A stretch of 64,000 nucleotides of DNA from Dendrolimus kikuchii. Its lineage: Eukaryota; Arthropoda; Insecta; Lepidoptera; Lasiocampidae. The stretch covers positions 11,919,001 to 11,983,000 of the forward strand of contig CM034398.1 in NCBI GenBank assembly GCA_019925095.2, in the 5' to 3' direction. Of the stretch, positions 31,494-46,400 are shown piece after piece; the stretch's first letter is position 1, and every line of letters begins with the position of its first letter. The translations under genes were made by a program, and so were the position numbers. The notes under the pieces were generated by a model, which was not told the DNA's origin, did not search any database, and saw nothing but the letters and a program-made list of their open reading frames with translations.

Positions 31494-34400
31494 GTAAGTA
31501 TGGATATTGTGTCATCAATTATTTATGATTCGAAAACTGGGCTGTTACTCAGCTATCCGGTGCACAAATTTTACGTAGTGGGTGGGCATAATGTACAGGG
31601 GGGAAGGTATACTTATACTTTCTCCAACTCCTAGGATCCGGAGTTCTTGAAATATTTATTTTTGGTAAACATAACCTCACCTATTTTTTCACTAACATTA
31701 TTGTGAAAGGTTGCGACCATTGACTAGAATAGTGACTTAAGTTAGGTTAGGTTAGCCCCATTCCAAAGTGCGTGAGCAGAGCCAGAACCGATTGGTAACC
31801 GTTTACTATTTATTTTACACACAATTTATAATTTCGTCTTTATTGGTCACTATTTTGAATATTTGCATGATTACTCTTGTAGTGTATGTGAATGTGCTCT
31901 GTTGTGTTTTTCTTCATTTTTTGATGATATACACTGTTTTTTGGTTCTTTTTCTGCTTATTACTCACTTTCTTTTTGACTTCAAAGGATTGTTCAACTTT
32001 GTAAGTGCAATATTAGTGAAAAAATAAGTGAGTTTATGTTTATTAAACAAACTGAAGATCTCTGGAACATAGGGGTTGTAGTAGGGGTAAGTATGTCTTC
32101 CCCATTCCACCACCCCGCAACTTAAAATTTGTGCACTGGATAGCTATAGATTTACTCAGTTTTTTATAAACTGAATGGACAAAGCACTGAGGACAATAAT
32201 TCCATTACACATTATAATTTTAAAATTTTAAATTCTTTAAAATTATAATGTGTAGGTTGGATTTGATGAGTCATATAGGTATGTCATATACATGTGATAC
32301 ATTACTTTTGTGTATCGAGAAAAATTTGAGACTATATCTTGTCTTTTTCGGTAAATAAAAAATGGGATTGAGCAATAAACATGTTAGTCAATCGCACAAT
32401 TCAGAGTATAATATAATAATGTTGGGGGAGTAAGGCCTAGCGTGCAGCACATTTTTGTTTATACAACAATTTTAAAACCATGCAAAAAAATAACTGCTTG
32501 CACTGCAACTAGAAAATTGTATGAATTGTGCTGTTTTAACAGGGATTTTGTGCAAGTTGTTTTTCTTGCCTTGCTCCTTTGGAAGAGAAGGAAGATAAAA
32601 ACTGTTTCACTTACTTATATTAAGTTTATGTTTTACTTGGCCACTCTGATAGTAATAAAATACAGATGGACCAACCTATAAGTACTATAGCTAATTTCCT
32701 TTTTTGCTACTGGATTTGGTTTTAAATTGGTTCATTGTGCTATTAGAGTGTATTAGTAGATGCTATTTTATCTTTATTTGCATTACCAGCCAGCTTGTTG
32801 TAAATATTTGCTAAAAGGGTGAAAGCAGCCACTTCACTACTCTCTCCTGAATTGATCTTTTGCAAGTAACGCAGTAGTTTTAATACAATAATAATTAACA
32901 TAAGTTTGATACTAAAATAAATCCACAATTAGTAATACTAAAATAAATCCACAATAGTAGCACTTTCATTTATAAGTTTCATGATCATGTTTTCTTTGCA
33001 TTAGGTAAATTTTTTGATCGCACAAGTAGCCGCACTATGTTTGGCCAGACTATTTCGGAAACCATTGAGATTTGCTTCAGCAGAATTCAGACATACAGTG
33101 TGCCTTGTTATAGGTCTGATAATGGGATATTTCTGTTTTGGAAAGTAAGTTGCACAATGTTTAAATCACTTTATTAAAGAAAACCTAGGTGATATTAATA
33201 TGTTAAAATTGTTAAGACTTAAAACATTTCAATTTAGTACAGTGTTTATGTTGATCTTAGGCAAACGAAATGTAAAACCAAAAAGACACACTGTCCCAGA
33301 AACCTCATACTAATTTATCAATTTCAAACATGTCAAAAATTAATTGATGGTAATTACATTTTGTGTGAATAGGTGTTATCCAAACAAATTTTAATAAAAT
33401 ATAATTTATTTATCTTGAAAATTTGTTTCTATAATTGCTGAGCTTAGGTTGTTTTAAGGTGGTTTGTATGTACAAACATATAAGTTTTATTAAGATAAAA
33501 AAATTAGTCATTTTGCAATTGTATCTAAGAACCATTTTACAGCAACTTGAGAAAAATTCAGTAAAATGTTTCTTAAATACAGAGTTTTTGGGATACAGTG
33601 AGATTTTAATAGATTTTTAGCTAACTATATTTTATTTTACTCCTCAGATAGCCAATCTAAATACTAATTCTTACCATAATAAAAGCCTAAAACTCAAATA
33701 TGGACATGTCTATCATAAATGATTTTTTAGCATAGGAGAATTTCTATAAGATTTTATTTTTGCTTTTATGTTGGTTTATTTTTGTTCTTAGATACACATA
33801 TAGGTACTCTATGAAAATGGTATAAACCTTAACAGTATTATTCATATTGAGTTAGAGTGAGTTGGACTTCTTTACGGTTCTTGAAGAATACTTCAAATTT
33901 ACTCTAACTTACTATGAATAAGAGCGTAAAAATACATTATTATTTCTTATAAAAATACAGGAAAAGTAATTAAGTTTGGAGATTGCACGACCTTAAACAA
34001 CCAAATCATCTGCTTATGGAACAATTTCTGATCGCAGATATAAGGACCCAGAGAAAAAGTTTGAAGATGGCAGTTTTTTCTTTGTCGCTTACAGTTTTTT
34101 CCACTTTTAGTTTGATAGTGTTTTCGTTAATAACATATTTTTAGCAAGATCAGGGGGTAATTTCTTCAATTATTTAACATTATTTTACCTATATTAATTA
34201 ATTTCTATCGCTGATACATCATTACTATATTGAAATGTTTGATGGCCATTACGCTAATATCTTATTCCTTGATTGACGTTGGGTAATAGTTGACCGAAAT
34301 TGATTTGATATTTACTTGGAGATAGCTAAGTTTGATATTTTTGAAATCAGAATCCAGACAATTATTTTTGAAAAAATGGCCATATTTGATTTTTAAGGTC

Positions 34401-37400
34401 ACTATTATAGTTAAGCAAGCCATTTCTTTAATTTTTGTTATTTAGTAACTTAGTGTGCTAGTTTCATGACATAAATTTCACATACGTTCTTTTGCAATCA
34501 TATAGACTAACTAGATCATTATGCCTGCTAGAAATATCCTAGTAACATACAATTCAAAAAGGTTATATAAGTGTTGACTATTGTTTAGGGTTTAAATACA
34601 AATTATTAGTGTTGCAAACTGCAATGCATAGTTTAGAAAATCGTCCTAGTGTATGTCATTCCATGCATAATAAAAGGTTATATAGAGGTAACGCACATCC
34701 AGTACTTTTTTCATTTGTCTATGTAATTATAAAAAAAGGAATTAACAGAAAATAAATAAAAACTTTAAATAACTATTCAATTAATTTGATATTTATTTAG
34801 ATTTTTTCACAATTTACCACCTCGAATTGTGTAAGTTGCAGTGGTAGTACAGTATTTATAATTCTGTAAGTGAATATCTCTCCCCATCTAATGACTTCAA
34901 CAAAAATTCGTTAAGATTATTATTGTAATTTCTTAAGACCGCTTATTAATACCTCACACGCCTATTTATTGTGGCCATTCCTAGAATTTTTCGCAATTTT
35001 ACAATACCTTATGTTAATATATATTTCAGCTAAATTTCATCCGTATTGACCCAGTAGTATTTTATAAAAAATGCTGTGGCATATATAGACAAGATTATTG
35101 TATTATAAAGTTTCTATTTTTGTCAAAATAAGAAAAATGTAGGTAAATTAGATTAACTGAAATCTATTGTCAAACTTTATTCTAAGCCTAACTGACTTAA
35201 CCATACATAGAAGGTGTGATAATTGTTTCAAACAATTCTTATGATATCACTATTGTTCGATTGTATCACTAACTGACACCTAATCGTATAACACATTTTC
35301 GTCTGAAAGAAAATTACAATGAGTTAAGTCTGTTTCATGATTTCATTCTTTTGAATCAATAAAGGTGCCAGATTATTAAGACCATTTAGCGTCTGACTCA
35401 GATTCAGTGGTACTTGTTCCCATTTTATAATGATTCCCAATGTCAGTGGTAAGTATGCTAAAATTAGAACAATAAATTATTAAGTCGATGAGTGTCAATA
35501 TCAGTGACCTTGGAACAAACGAACCTTGGAGTATAGTAGATACACTCTTCAGTTTGTTGGAGAAGGACGTGTGCAAGTTCCCCGGGCAAAGCCTGGATGA
35601 ATAAACCATTGGCCACATAGTATTTTCTTAAGTTTTCGCGACTAGCATATATAATAAAACTACGTTTTAACGGTTTTAAGGGCGGTAATTTATTTGTTTT
35701 TATTATTCCGACGTTTCGGCCCCTTTTTAGTAGCCGTGATCACGGAAGACAAAGATGTCAAGTAGCAATGAGTATTGTTAAAGTTTTATTTAGCCTACCG
35801 CCAACTTATTCAGTTTATTTAGTTTCAATTTTGTTTATGATTATTATTATTATGAAAAAACACTCCGAAGCTTAGACGTATCCGCCACTCACACCATCTT
35901 GCTCCAAAGCGCCTAAACAGTATGGGCTACCTAAAATTCATAAAAACAACATTCCTTGCGCCCTACAGTTAAGTTGACTCACCAACATACACGGCCCGTC
36001 CCGAGTACATCAGTACATCCTCGTTCAAAACTCCTCCAGTATGGCATAAGTCTTCATAACACAAAACATATCATCTCACCAATAACATGCATTTCATGAT
36101 TTATATGTTTATGAATTGTTGGATTTAATTATCCTCATTAACATATTTATTTTGTAATTAAAACTACTTTTTAACGGTTTTACAGTCTATTTCAAATAGA
36201 ACGGTATGGAATAAATGATATAAATAGAGATATAGACAATGTGACTCTAAGAATAAGATTATTATTGAATAGTAACATATTTAAATATGTTTTTACGTAT
36301 AATAAAACTACGTTTTAACGGTTTAAAGCGCGGTAATTTATTTGATTTTTGTTTTTCCGACGTTTCGTCGTAAAACGTATTTTTATTATGTATACAAGTC
36401 GCGAAAACTTAGGAAAATATTATGTTTTATGTAATTTAAATTTAAATTTATTTCGTAGGAAAGTTTACGATAACGCTACAAGTTACGTTTTATGGATGTG
36501 TCATCTATACTGTCCTATTTAAAATAGACTAAGCGCGGCAAACAAATAAAATATCGCGCTTAAAGCCGTTAAAACCTAGTTTTAATTATATGTACTGTTC
36601 ACGAATTCTTAAGAAAACACTATTTATTTATTTTGTTGCAAATTACATAAGTTTTATAGGTACAATTTGTTTTCGTGTCAGGTTATGAAATGTTTTGTCA
36701 CTGATATGAAATGAGGGCACCTCAGCCAGTGATCTAAAACTAATCATCCTTTTAAGTAGTAAATGTATCGCATTTCTCAATATATCTAAAGAATTTTTTT
36801 AACTTACTAGGTATATTTTTTACAAATCCTTTCCTGATTTTGATAAGTTACAATGCTAAAAAGATTTTGTTTTCAGGCAATCAATACATTTGTCAATACT
36901 GCCAATGTTAAGTTACACTTTATTCAAGACTTTACCACATCATATCATGGGAAAGTGAGTATACTGTTTTATCATTTAAAAAGTTCCAGTAGTCATTATA
37001 TTAATACTAGTTTGTGCCTACTGTATGGTTTGCGCGGAACGTTGACTTCCATATCTTTCAACCGCTGCAAAATATTAAATGCAACATACACGTAAATTTA
37101 CGATGAAACTCCTGTTCTGATTGTTAAAATTCTCATTGAAATCCGTTGAGCCATTTCGGAACGTATTCGTGACAAATATTTATGTTAAACACATATATTG
37201 AAGACTTACATTATGTTAAATGGTGTACGAATATTTAATAATTATTTTACGAAAATAATAAAATTATTTAACACACAGGTTACAAGTCCTAATATGTATC
37301 TATAAAGTGAAAGTCAACATCTTTCATCTTTAAAAAATCGAATATTTATGACTAATATATTTTGAGTATAAAGATTTGTTTTAAATAAGAGATTCAATGT

Positions 37401-40400
37401 TCTTTATAATGTATTTGTAAAAGGAATAATACAAAATATGTCTTTATTTTAACAGATTGTGAGTAGAATAACTATATGTAAATGTTTTTCTTTTAGTGTT
37501 GTTTTAGCAGCTTCCATAACGTATTTGTCTTGTTTGCACCTTCATCGGCAGATATACCACACGGCTGATTATACATTGGATATAACAGGTAATTTAATTA
37601 TATTCAATATATTTTTTTACATAGCGCTTTTGTTTTGTTTGTTGTGTTTTGTTTTACCTTAATGACATATCTATGTTAGTTCTCTTTATTGAGTATATGT
37701 ATATAGGTACCAAACATGATCATCACTTTATTCCCAAGGTCTTGAAATGGAACAAAATACACATTCACATATTAATATTCAAAATACTCTATAGTAAAAT
37801 ACAATACAACAGCGAGGTATATAATTACTAAATAATACTTACTTTTTAATTTATATACTCGGTAGTATTTTTATATTAAAGCGATACATGCTTAGAGTCT
37901 CACTCTGAAGATAGGTCAAAGCCTACCCCCATGCGGTAACGGTCGTGATAATGCTTTTGTGTAGTAGGTATTTCTACAGAAAGCAAGAGACTATGAAACG
38001 ATACCAATGCCTAACCCGTCTATGTTTATACTCTAGTTACCTGAATACGAAAGTGTGTTGTATTCTTATAACATTATTTTTTCTAGAAAAATGACGGTGA
38101 AATCTTCTATTCCGAAGTTTTACGCACGATACGATTCGTGAAATTTTCGTAAAACTTTTGAGTACTTTTAGAATAAAACCAGTATCATTAATATACTACA
38201 AAGATTTTCTTGACAGATTGTAGACCCTGTAGGTTCTGAGAAAAAAGGCTGATAAGTGCTTTTACATAGATAAACGACAATACGATTGTATAATGTTTCT
38301 ATGTTTTGCAAATTAACGGCAGAACTGTAGAATGTTTGGTTTTGATTATTATTAATTATGCCTAGGCGGTGGCGAATCGGTATCCTTTTTTAAATGTGGA
38401 TTACTATATCCAAGGTTCAGTATTACGTAATTATAAATGTGCCATTACTAGGCTGTGACCCCGTGCAATATCCGCTGGACTTGTTTGATGTGGATTTGTG
38501 GGTCTCATTCGTTGATTGTCTCGATTTGCAGCATTCATAACGATGTTTTCTTCTTCATTAGCACGTGCTAATTATAAAAATATGCCGTAATACTGCTTAA
38601 GTGGTTCATGCTTCCCGATCAGAGTTCAAAGTCACGCCATTTGAAATGCGAGTATAAGACGCGATTAACAAAAGTTTTCCAAAATTGCTTTTTATAAAAT
38701 AAGCCAAACTAGCATTCTGAAATTATTATACTATAGAAGAAATATGCCTATAAAATGCCTGAATGTAATTCCAATCATACACAAAGTTTCCCAAATTAAT
38801 GAGTACCAATTTTTTAGGTCCGTTAATGGTTATAACACAAAGGGTGACATCACTGGCGTATTCGGTACAAGATAATTTGACGAAGAAAGAGATAAATTCT
38901 AATACGATGGGACACTCGTCGGACATACAGTTCTCTAAAGTGGAAAAAATTCCATCTCCTCTGGAATACTTCGCCTATACCCTCGCTTTCCAGACATTGA
39001 TGTGTGGCCCCGTTGTATTTTATTCGGATTATATCAATTTCATCGAAGGTGCACGTGTTGATGGGGTAAGTACTGCTGCCAAAAAATGGAATATGGCCGA
39101 AACAAAAAAGTATATCGGAGGGGGATTAAGAGTAGGGATTCACAAACCAAGACACGGAGACGGAAGTTGTTTTTCTTCAAAGCGTTTGCCGGTCATCTTT
39201 ATGATCTTGCTGTTTTTTCTTTTTGACTTTGCAATGCCGTTGATACAACCAAAGATTATTCAGCCTACAAGTGTTAGCAGTCATGGTCGCCAATAGTCTT
39301 TTACTTTATAACTTACGTTATCTTTTCTACTCCATACAGACTCTCTGATGCATAATGCGAAATTTTATAACTCTTTGTTATATGCTACTTGTAATTACCA
39401 AACTGTTTCACCCAACGTTTCCAATCTATTCTGTTTAATACAAATAATATTAATAAATAGAATTATCTTAATGCGCAAACTTTTTTCCTCAGATGGTTGT
39501 TAATAAAGTAGGCAACATTTTTTATTCTATTGAAATTCGTTTGATATTATATTGGTAATTAATTTAGCACCAGTAATTTTAATACTGTCGTGGTAGCGTA
39601 ATGGCTAGAGCACGCGTCCCAACCTCAAAGGGCGCGGGTTTTATCCTGGCTGGAACTCATGCACCACTTAGGCAGTTTTCTGACCTAATGTGCATATTTT
39701 TACAATTGACACGCGCTAACAACGGTGAAGGAAAACGTCGTGATGAAACCTGCACATCGACATAACCGATGTGTCAAACTTACTAAGGCGCCTTGGACAA
39801 GCGTAGCGGGTATAGGTACTGTCTGTTCCTCTATAAGGTCCGAGCCAAGCAGTGGGACATTTATGAGGTGTTTAATATATTTTTTTATTATTAATTCTAA
39901 TACATTAAGTATCAGCATAATTTTATTACCTTTAAACATCTTACAAACACGGATAATGACTTGTGCAAACAATTGAGGGCGATTTTGTAGAAGGATAATA
40001 AACATTATCATCATGAGTGTACTGTATGTGAGGAATATATAGTTACGTATCATGTCACTTGATAAAGCTTAATAATACGTTACATAAAACTGGTTCAAGG
40101 CGATGCACCTAATTATCGCTTCATCTTACAAAGTAAAAAAAGGCTAACCTGTGATACTGCGGCCTAATGTAAACTAGGGAATACACACTTCTATCATTCA
40201 TATCATCTACGCATAATTAAAATACCTTTTATTAATGTCTTATAGTAAATGCAAATTGTATTTTTTTCAATACTGCAAATCTATAATATTGTTACGTGCC
40301 GTGGGTACCGGGATTGGAAAAAAAAACACCGATCCAAAAGAATATGTCTTTATTTAAGCCAATGCAAGTATAACTCACACTGAACAGTCAGTCATCCGAC

Positions 40401-43400
40401 AACGTATCGTTGTCCAAGTCAGGGATAAAACTACATTCTACGATAGTCACGAATCTATAGATAACACAAACCAGCTCATAGGCTTCTTTATCCTTATGCG
40501 GTGTACGTCACTGAACTTTCACGCATGACTCTTACAATGCTTCCACGACGACAAGACTTCTTCCTTGGCATGCGCAACTCCACCTTCGCGCATGGCCACT
40601 CCAGCGCTCCCTCACCAATGCGAACTCGGAGGATGCCCGATGCTCTCTAATGATTTGCCCTGTCGCATCGCCTCCTGCGCCGCTCTCGATGACCCCTCGC
40701 GTAGCCTCGGTGCACCCATGGTGCTCTGCTCCAAGGACTCGTTCCAGGGTCCACCCATTCTTCCTTTCGTATGACTCTACCCACACACGTGACACCTCCG
40801 TCGTTTCCCAATATGACGCTCGCAAACTGCCCACAACGCCCGTCTGTAACTCCAGGACGTAATCTACACAGCGCTAACTCCACCGACCCTGCCGCAGCTT
40901 CAGCGCACTCACCGGCGCTCGCTTCCGAAACTCGTACCAGGGTCGTCTTCATCTTACCGTCGAACCGCCAATGACCAGCTGCAGACCCAACGCGTAGACC
41001 CGTACTTGCCTCCGAGACTCCCCTTCCGCTCAGCTGACTCGCTCACTTCGAGACTGGCTCCGTACGCAGATTGGTGCGCTTATATATCCGGGCTATACTC
41101 TAGAATGAACCCTGTTACGTCATTCGATTATATGTCTAGTATTCTTGTTCAACAAATATCCCGTCCTTGTTACTTACTACGAGTTTATTCCAAGTTTCTT
41201 CCCGAGTATATCTATCTCGTTTTAACATTTGTCTGGCCCTGTATTTCTGTCCTACTCTTTCGTGGTACTTTATATATGGAACATTCTATTGTGTTGTTGT
41301 TAAGGCGAAGACTACGCACTGTTTTCTTAAGGGGAAGAAATTCCGCTACGCGTATCCAAAAGGAACTGAAATACATACAAACGATGGAGAACACGATGCA
41401 TTGTTTTAGATTTCTTGTCTGTTTATTTGTTTGTTTGATTTCTATACGGTTTTCACTGATCGGCAGCTAATTCTTAAACTTAAACTCTGCACTATTTTCT
41501 ATCCTGGGAATCTCGCGGGATTTTTCTGGGAATGATTTAAAATGGGCAGACTAAAAAATACCGAATTCCAATGTGATTTTTTCACTGATCAATAGCAAAT
41601 TTAATGTAATAAAAAGTGTGACTTTTCACGTCGGGTATTCCGGAGGAATTTTCCCGGTAGCGGTTTGAAGTTTTTCGGGTGCATAAAAATTAGCTTGTTC
41701 CGACACAGTTTTCATTAATATGACAGCTTATATTCTTTTTTAAATGCTACAGTATAATATGACCCTTTTTTTTTGCAAGGGGAAATCCATTTGCGGACCC
41801 CCCGCCTGGGAGACTTCGGCGGGGGAGTGTGGGACTCGCCGGCTAGAGAAGCCGGAATACCCACTAAAACCCCTTGGTGCCACCTAACGCCATGAGCCGG
41901 GGTCACGGGATGTGCGTGAGCTTTTCTTCCGCGACCCCGGCTGGCGTGGGCCCACCCCAGCAAGGGGCGGGCCTCTCCGTGCTCATGTTTGAGAGGGGCG
42001 CGCGCGGGCACCGACGCGCCCCCTAGTCGGCGGCTTTAGATGCGGGAGACGGCCTTATAGCCTCCCCTGACCGTCACCCGCGCCGCGCGTTTATGGCGGC
42101 CGGAGGTCCGTGTTCCTCCGGCGCCGAGACCGGTTATTGCGGCGGGAGAGGAGCACGGCTGCTCGCTCTCTCTCCCGCTCCGCCGCCTCCTTTGCGGACA
42201 TAACGGCCTCGCAAAAGGAGGCGACGGCGTCCCATTCGGGTTGGCCCCCGACCATGGCCTGGACCACGGCCGGGAGCGACAAGTCATTTCCGATGGTGGC
42301 GCCGAGGACACAGCGCTTCTCTTCCCAGGCTGGACAGTAAAAACTCGGGATAAGTAATGTTACTAAAGGCATACACAACTACAAACGTTATACTAAAGAT
42401 TCTATCGATCACTGAAAATTTCGCGTCGGAATCTATTTTTTCAACTTGGCCACTTTTGAACCTCGTCCAAGAAAATTCTCGTAGGATTCTCGGGATATGA
42501 CGTACCGCAGATTTTAAGTCCGGCAATTTACTATTGATCAGTGAAAACCGCATCAAAATCAACTCAGTAGTTTTTACCTGAATCCTGAGTATATGTGTGT
42601 GTGTGTTTGTGTGCGCATATGATTGTTATTGATATCCCTTCACTTGATCTGTAAAGATAATTATTTAATAGGTTGTATAAGGTTTTCAGTGTTTTCATAA
42701 TCAATTTTTAATAAAAAAAGATTTTACTTGCTTTTTGAGTTCATAGTGTTTTAATTTGTATAAATCGTTAGTTAGCTTTGAACTTATTTTGTTGTATATA
42801 AAAGAACTAAGAAAACAAGCGTGTTTTTGAGCAAATGTTTTTTTAAATGTTTCATTTACAAGTATTTTACCTTTTAAACGTTCGGTGCATTGTAATATCG
42901 AGTTCTATGGTAAGACACGATGTTAATGTCGACATATTTGTAATATGAATATTCGCCGTACAAATAGCACTTGCCACTCTTGATATAGTAAACTAGTAAG
43001 GTAACGAAAAGGCCGTCCCAGGCCAACCTTTAAAACAGCTCTTTGCGCTTTTTCATGGCGGAGAAGGTGAGTTTTATAAGCACCTCCCCACGTCGTTGTG
43101 CAGTATGAAATAATGGTGTAGCAAAGTGCATAATAGCAAGCAAGCAAATTTTTAATAGTAGCTGCGTGACGTATTTTTCGGAAAATAACAATGAACTTTC
43201 TCACTCTAGCGACCAATAATTGAATATAAGGCTTATATGTAAGTTGATAATCTATTATAATGCCCAAATATTTTACACTCTGGCAATTTTCTAAGATTAT
43301 ACAAGCATTATTTGTTGGATTTGATGTACAGGAACAGTTTTTTACATGGGCTACTAGATTAAGATCTGTTTCATTGCTTATGTTTTTTGTCTGCAGTGTA

Positions 43401-46400
43401 AAAGTGACAAATCTAGTTTTGCTCGGGTTTATTGTTAATAAACTACTTGATAATGATACACAAATTTTATCAAACCCCTCTTGTGCGTATTTAAAGACAT
43501 CATCAGAACAATCTCCTTTAAACAGTAAAACTGTGTCATCGGCAAAGGATAGAAGTTTGCCGTGTCGTATTTTAATTTAACAGACATCATTAATGCAGGC
43601 CAAAAAGAGTGTTGGACCAAGAATACTTCCTTGGGGAACTCCATAAGTGACGGGTATTTCTTTGCTGATGTAATTGCCTATTTTTACAGTTTCAGATCTG
43701 TCACTAAGGTAGCTCCTGAAGAGTTCAAGCTGTTTGCCACGTATTCTGAAATGTTCTAATTTTCTCAATAGAAGCGGTATGGTGACTGTATCAAATGCCT
43801 TGGCCAGGTCTAGAAATATCGCCAAATATTTTTCCCCATATTGTAAGATATACGTAAATATGTATAAAGGAAAATAATAATTTCAATAGAAATTTATATT
43901 TAAACTTTCACAAATTACAATATGAACATACATAATATTTATACGTGTAATTGTTTATGTTGTGTGAAACATCATCCCGAGCATATTATTACTAAATAAC
44001 AATGACAATAAGATACAGAATAATACATTAATTATAACGTCATTATATTTCGAGTTTCTATATTAGGTACGTAAGTTTGCCGGATAGTGGGATCTATTTG
44101 ACATGTATACATACGAAAGTCGAATATGGACTTGTCAAATACATCCATGCAATAATATGGTTAATATTATTTTAGCTGTTAGCCCAGCAAATAAAATAAA
44201 AGAACTTTCAGACGCAATTAATAGACCCTAAAAAATTATTATCACTTCTTGTATTCATTTGCATTACTAGTGCTTAAAATATGATTGTACATAAATCCAC
44301 ACAAGTAATCTCAACTTTTTTTACTAACCGTGAGGTAAAGAATGGTAAGATAATAGGAACTCGACAAAGGGTAATAATATAATGTCGCGTCAATGGACTA
44401 CAGTATTCCATTACACTTTATAATATCTTTTAACCATTCAAAATGATAAGATAACAAGATATTCTTTCGCAGTAAAGCTTTCCATAATCTTTTAATAATG
44501 CAGTTGTACTTGAAAAACGTTTGCTTACAAAATTTGTTTTAGCATCAAATGTTTAAAAGAAAACGTTCGTAACTGGTTGGGGACCTAATATTTTCCGGAA
44601 ACTGATTGCATTCAACTTAATTGATTATTCATATTTGATGAACTAAACGATTAACCTTCACGAATGGATACAATTAATATACCTACGTATATAGTGAGTC
44701 CTATTACAGTATACGTACACATGTTTTAGTTACCTAACAGGTCGCACATTACACTGTTTATCGCACTGGATATTTGCTGGATGAATCCAGAGTTATTTGA
44801 CATTGTTATATCAGTTAATGTTATTACAAAACCGATTTTGGCCAGTATGACAACTGTAATGAATATATTGCGAATAGAAGAGCGGACTGTCAAATCAACT
44901 GAGATACTTTTTATGAAATTACAGAACGTGGCAAATTATGTAAGAGCTTACCTACTTATGACGTCATAAGTAGGTACAGTAAAAAGGAGTCAAATAGCCC
45001 ATTAATTATTGTTCGACAAGTAATTAAAATTATTTCTATAATGATATTTTGAAAGTTAGATTTTTTTTTATTGCAGGAGATTAGCAGACTGCCAGACGGT
45101 CCACTTGATGGAAAGCGGTTACCATCGCCTATGAACATTTGCAATAGCAAAGTTGCCACAATTGCGCTGCTGCTCTCTTAAGGGAGACTGGAACCTGGTC
45201 ACTAATGCCGGAACACAACTCAAGGTTGTTATGGCGTCATACTTTAGACCAGGGGTGGTAGCCATCCAGTCGGGCAAATGCCCTACCACTTGGCAAAGAT
45301 AGATGGCCTAGATGATATGATATTATTTTAACACCTGTTATTTTGTATGTAAATATGTTAGAATTTATTGTAACATGTTCGCTCCCCTATTGATCGTTAG
45401 TTCCACGTTAAGTACTGTATAGACTTTATTACTTCCATTTTTGATCAATGGACTTAAACCTAGTTTTCATTGTTCTTACAAATGCGATGAAACTGGATAT
45501 ACTAATTAATACCTATTATGTAAATGCCAAAATAAATGTGTCTGTTACCTTATGAAGGTCATGGATATGTAACGATTAGCATACAATTAGAATGCAATAC
45601 ATTAGAGACTATGTGAATGTAGAATTCTTGTCCCAAGAAGGTGTCACGTCACCCTCATGTCTTCGCATTAAACAATCGCATTTAATTTAACTATATTATG
45701 TTGCAAACATTCTTTTCAGAATGAGAAATCAAATGATGTTGAACCGTCGCCTCGCCTTGCTGTTTTGTACAAAATGGCAGGGTCTTTGGCTGCGGCGTTG
45801 TTGTACCTGACACTAGCGAAGAAATATCCGTTGGTTGTTTTAGAAGGTAAGAAACATGTTTACTGCTTACTTATATATAATATAAGAGTGATATATGATT
45901 GCAGTTTGTTTGATTTTGTGTAAGAGTTGTTTACCGCCTATAAAATCATACAAATTCCGGTTGCAAAATGCATTCAGACGGAAACAATTGAACATTATAA
46001 AACAGGTTTAACATTTTCCACCTTATTGTTGATTATTACTTGAGAAAAGAGTGTGTTAAAAGTCCTTTCGTCTGATACCTAATGCGATGATATTTCACAA
46101 TTTTTAAATTTAAAGTGTCTTTTTCTAGTCCATTTTTTAATATTCAAAAAAGAAAACATTCACAAAACTTACACCACGCAGGTAGGTATACACGCAAATT
46201 TATGTATCATGTTGCACGCCAAATTCCATATCTCCAGCCTTAATATATATGGTTATAATTAACTGTGATACAGAGACACAGTAAACAGAGTCAGAACATA
46301 ATGTTTTCTTTTTGACCGACTTCAAAAAGGAGGAGATTTTCATTTCGTTTTTATGTTTTTTGTATGTTCGTTACTCGATTTCACCGTCAATTGTGAACCA

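Noticed and set aside
35640..36600. CRISPR-like repeat cluster
   Set aside because: Repeats are irregular, in both orientations, and belong to a dispersed eukaryotic family.
37456..37662. Longer MBOAT exon 4 starting after AACAG
   Set aside because: It brings an in-frame TGA after exon 3; the later TTTTAG acceptor keeps the frame and the family length.
39590..39670. tRNA gene
   Set aside because: B box is degenerate and the downstream sequence is a SINE body.
40532..41000. Several overlapping GC-rich frames on both strands
   Set aside because: They lie entirely inside the solo LTR and have no protein-like features.
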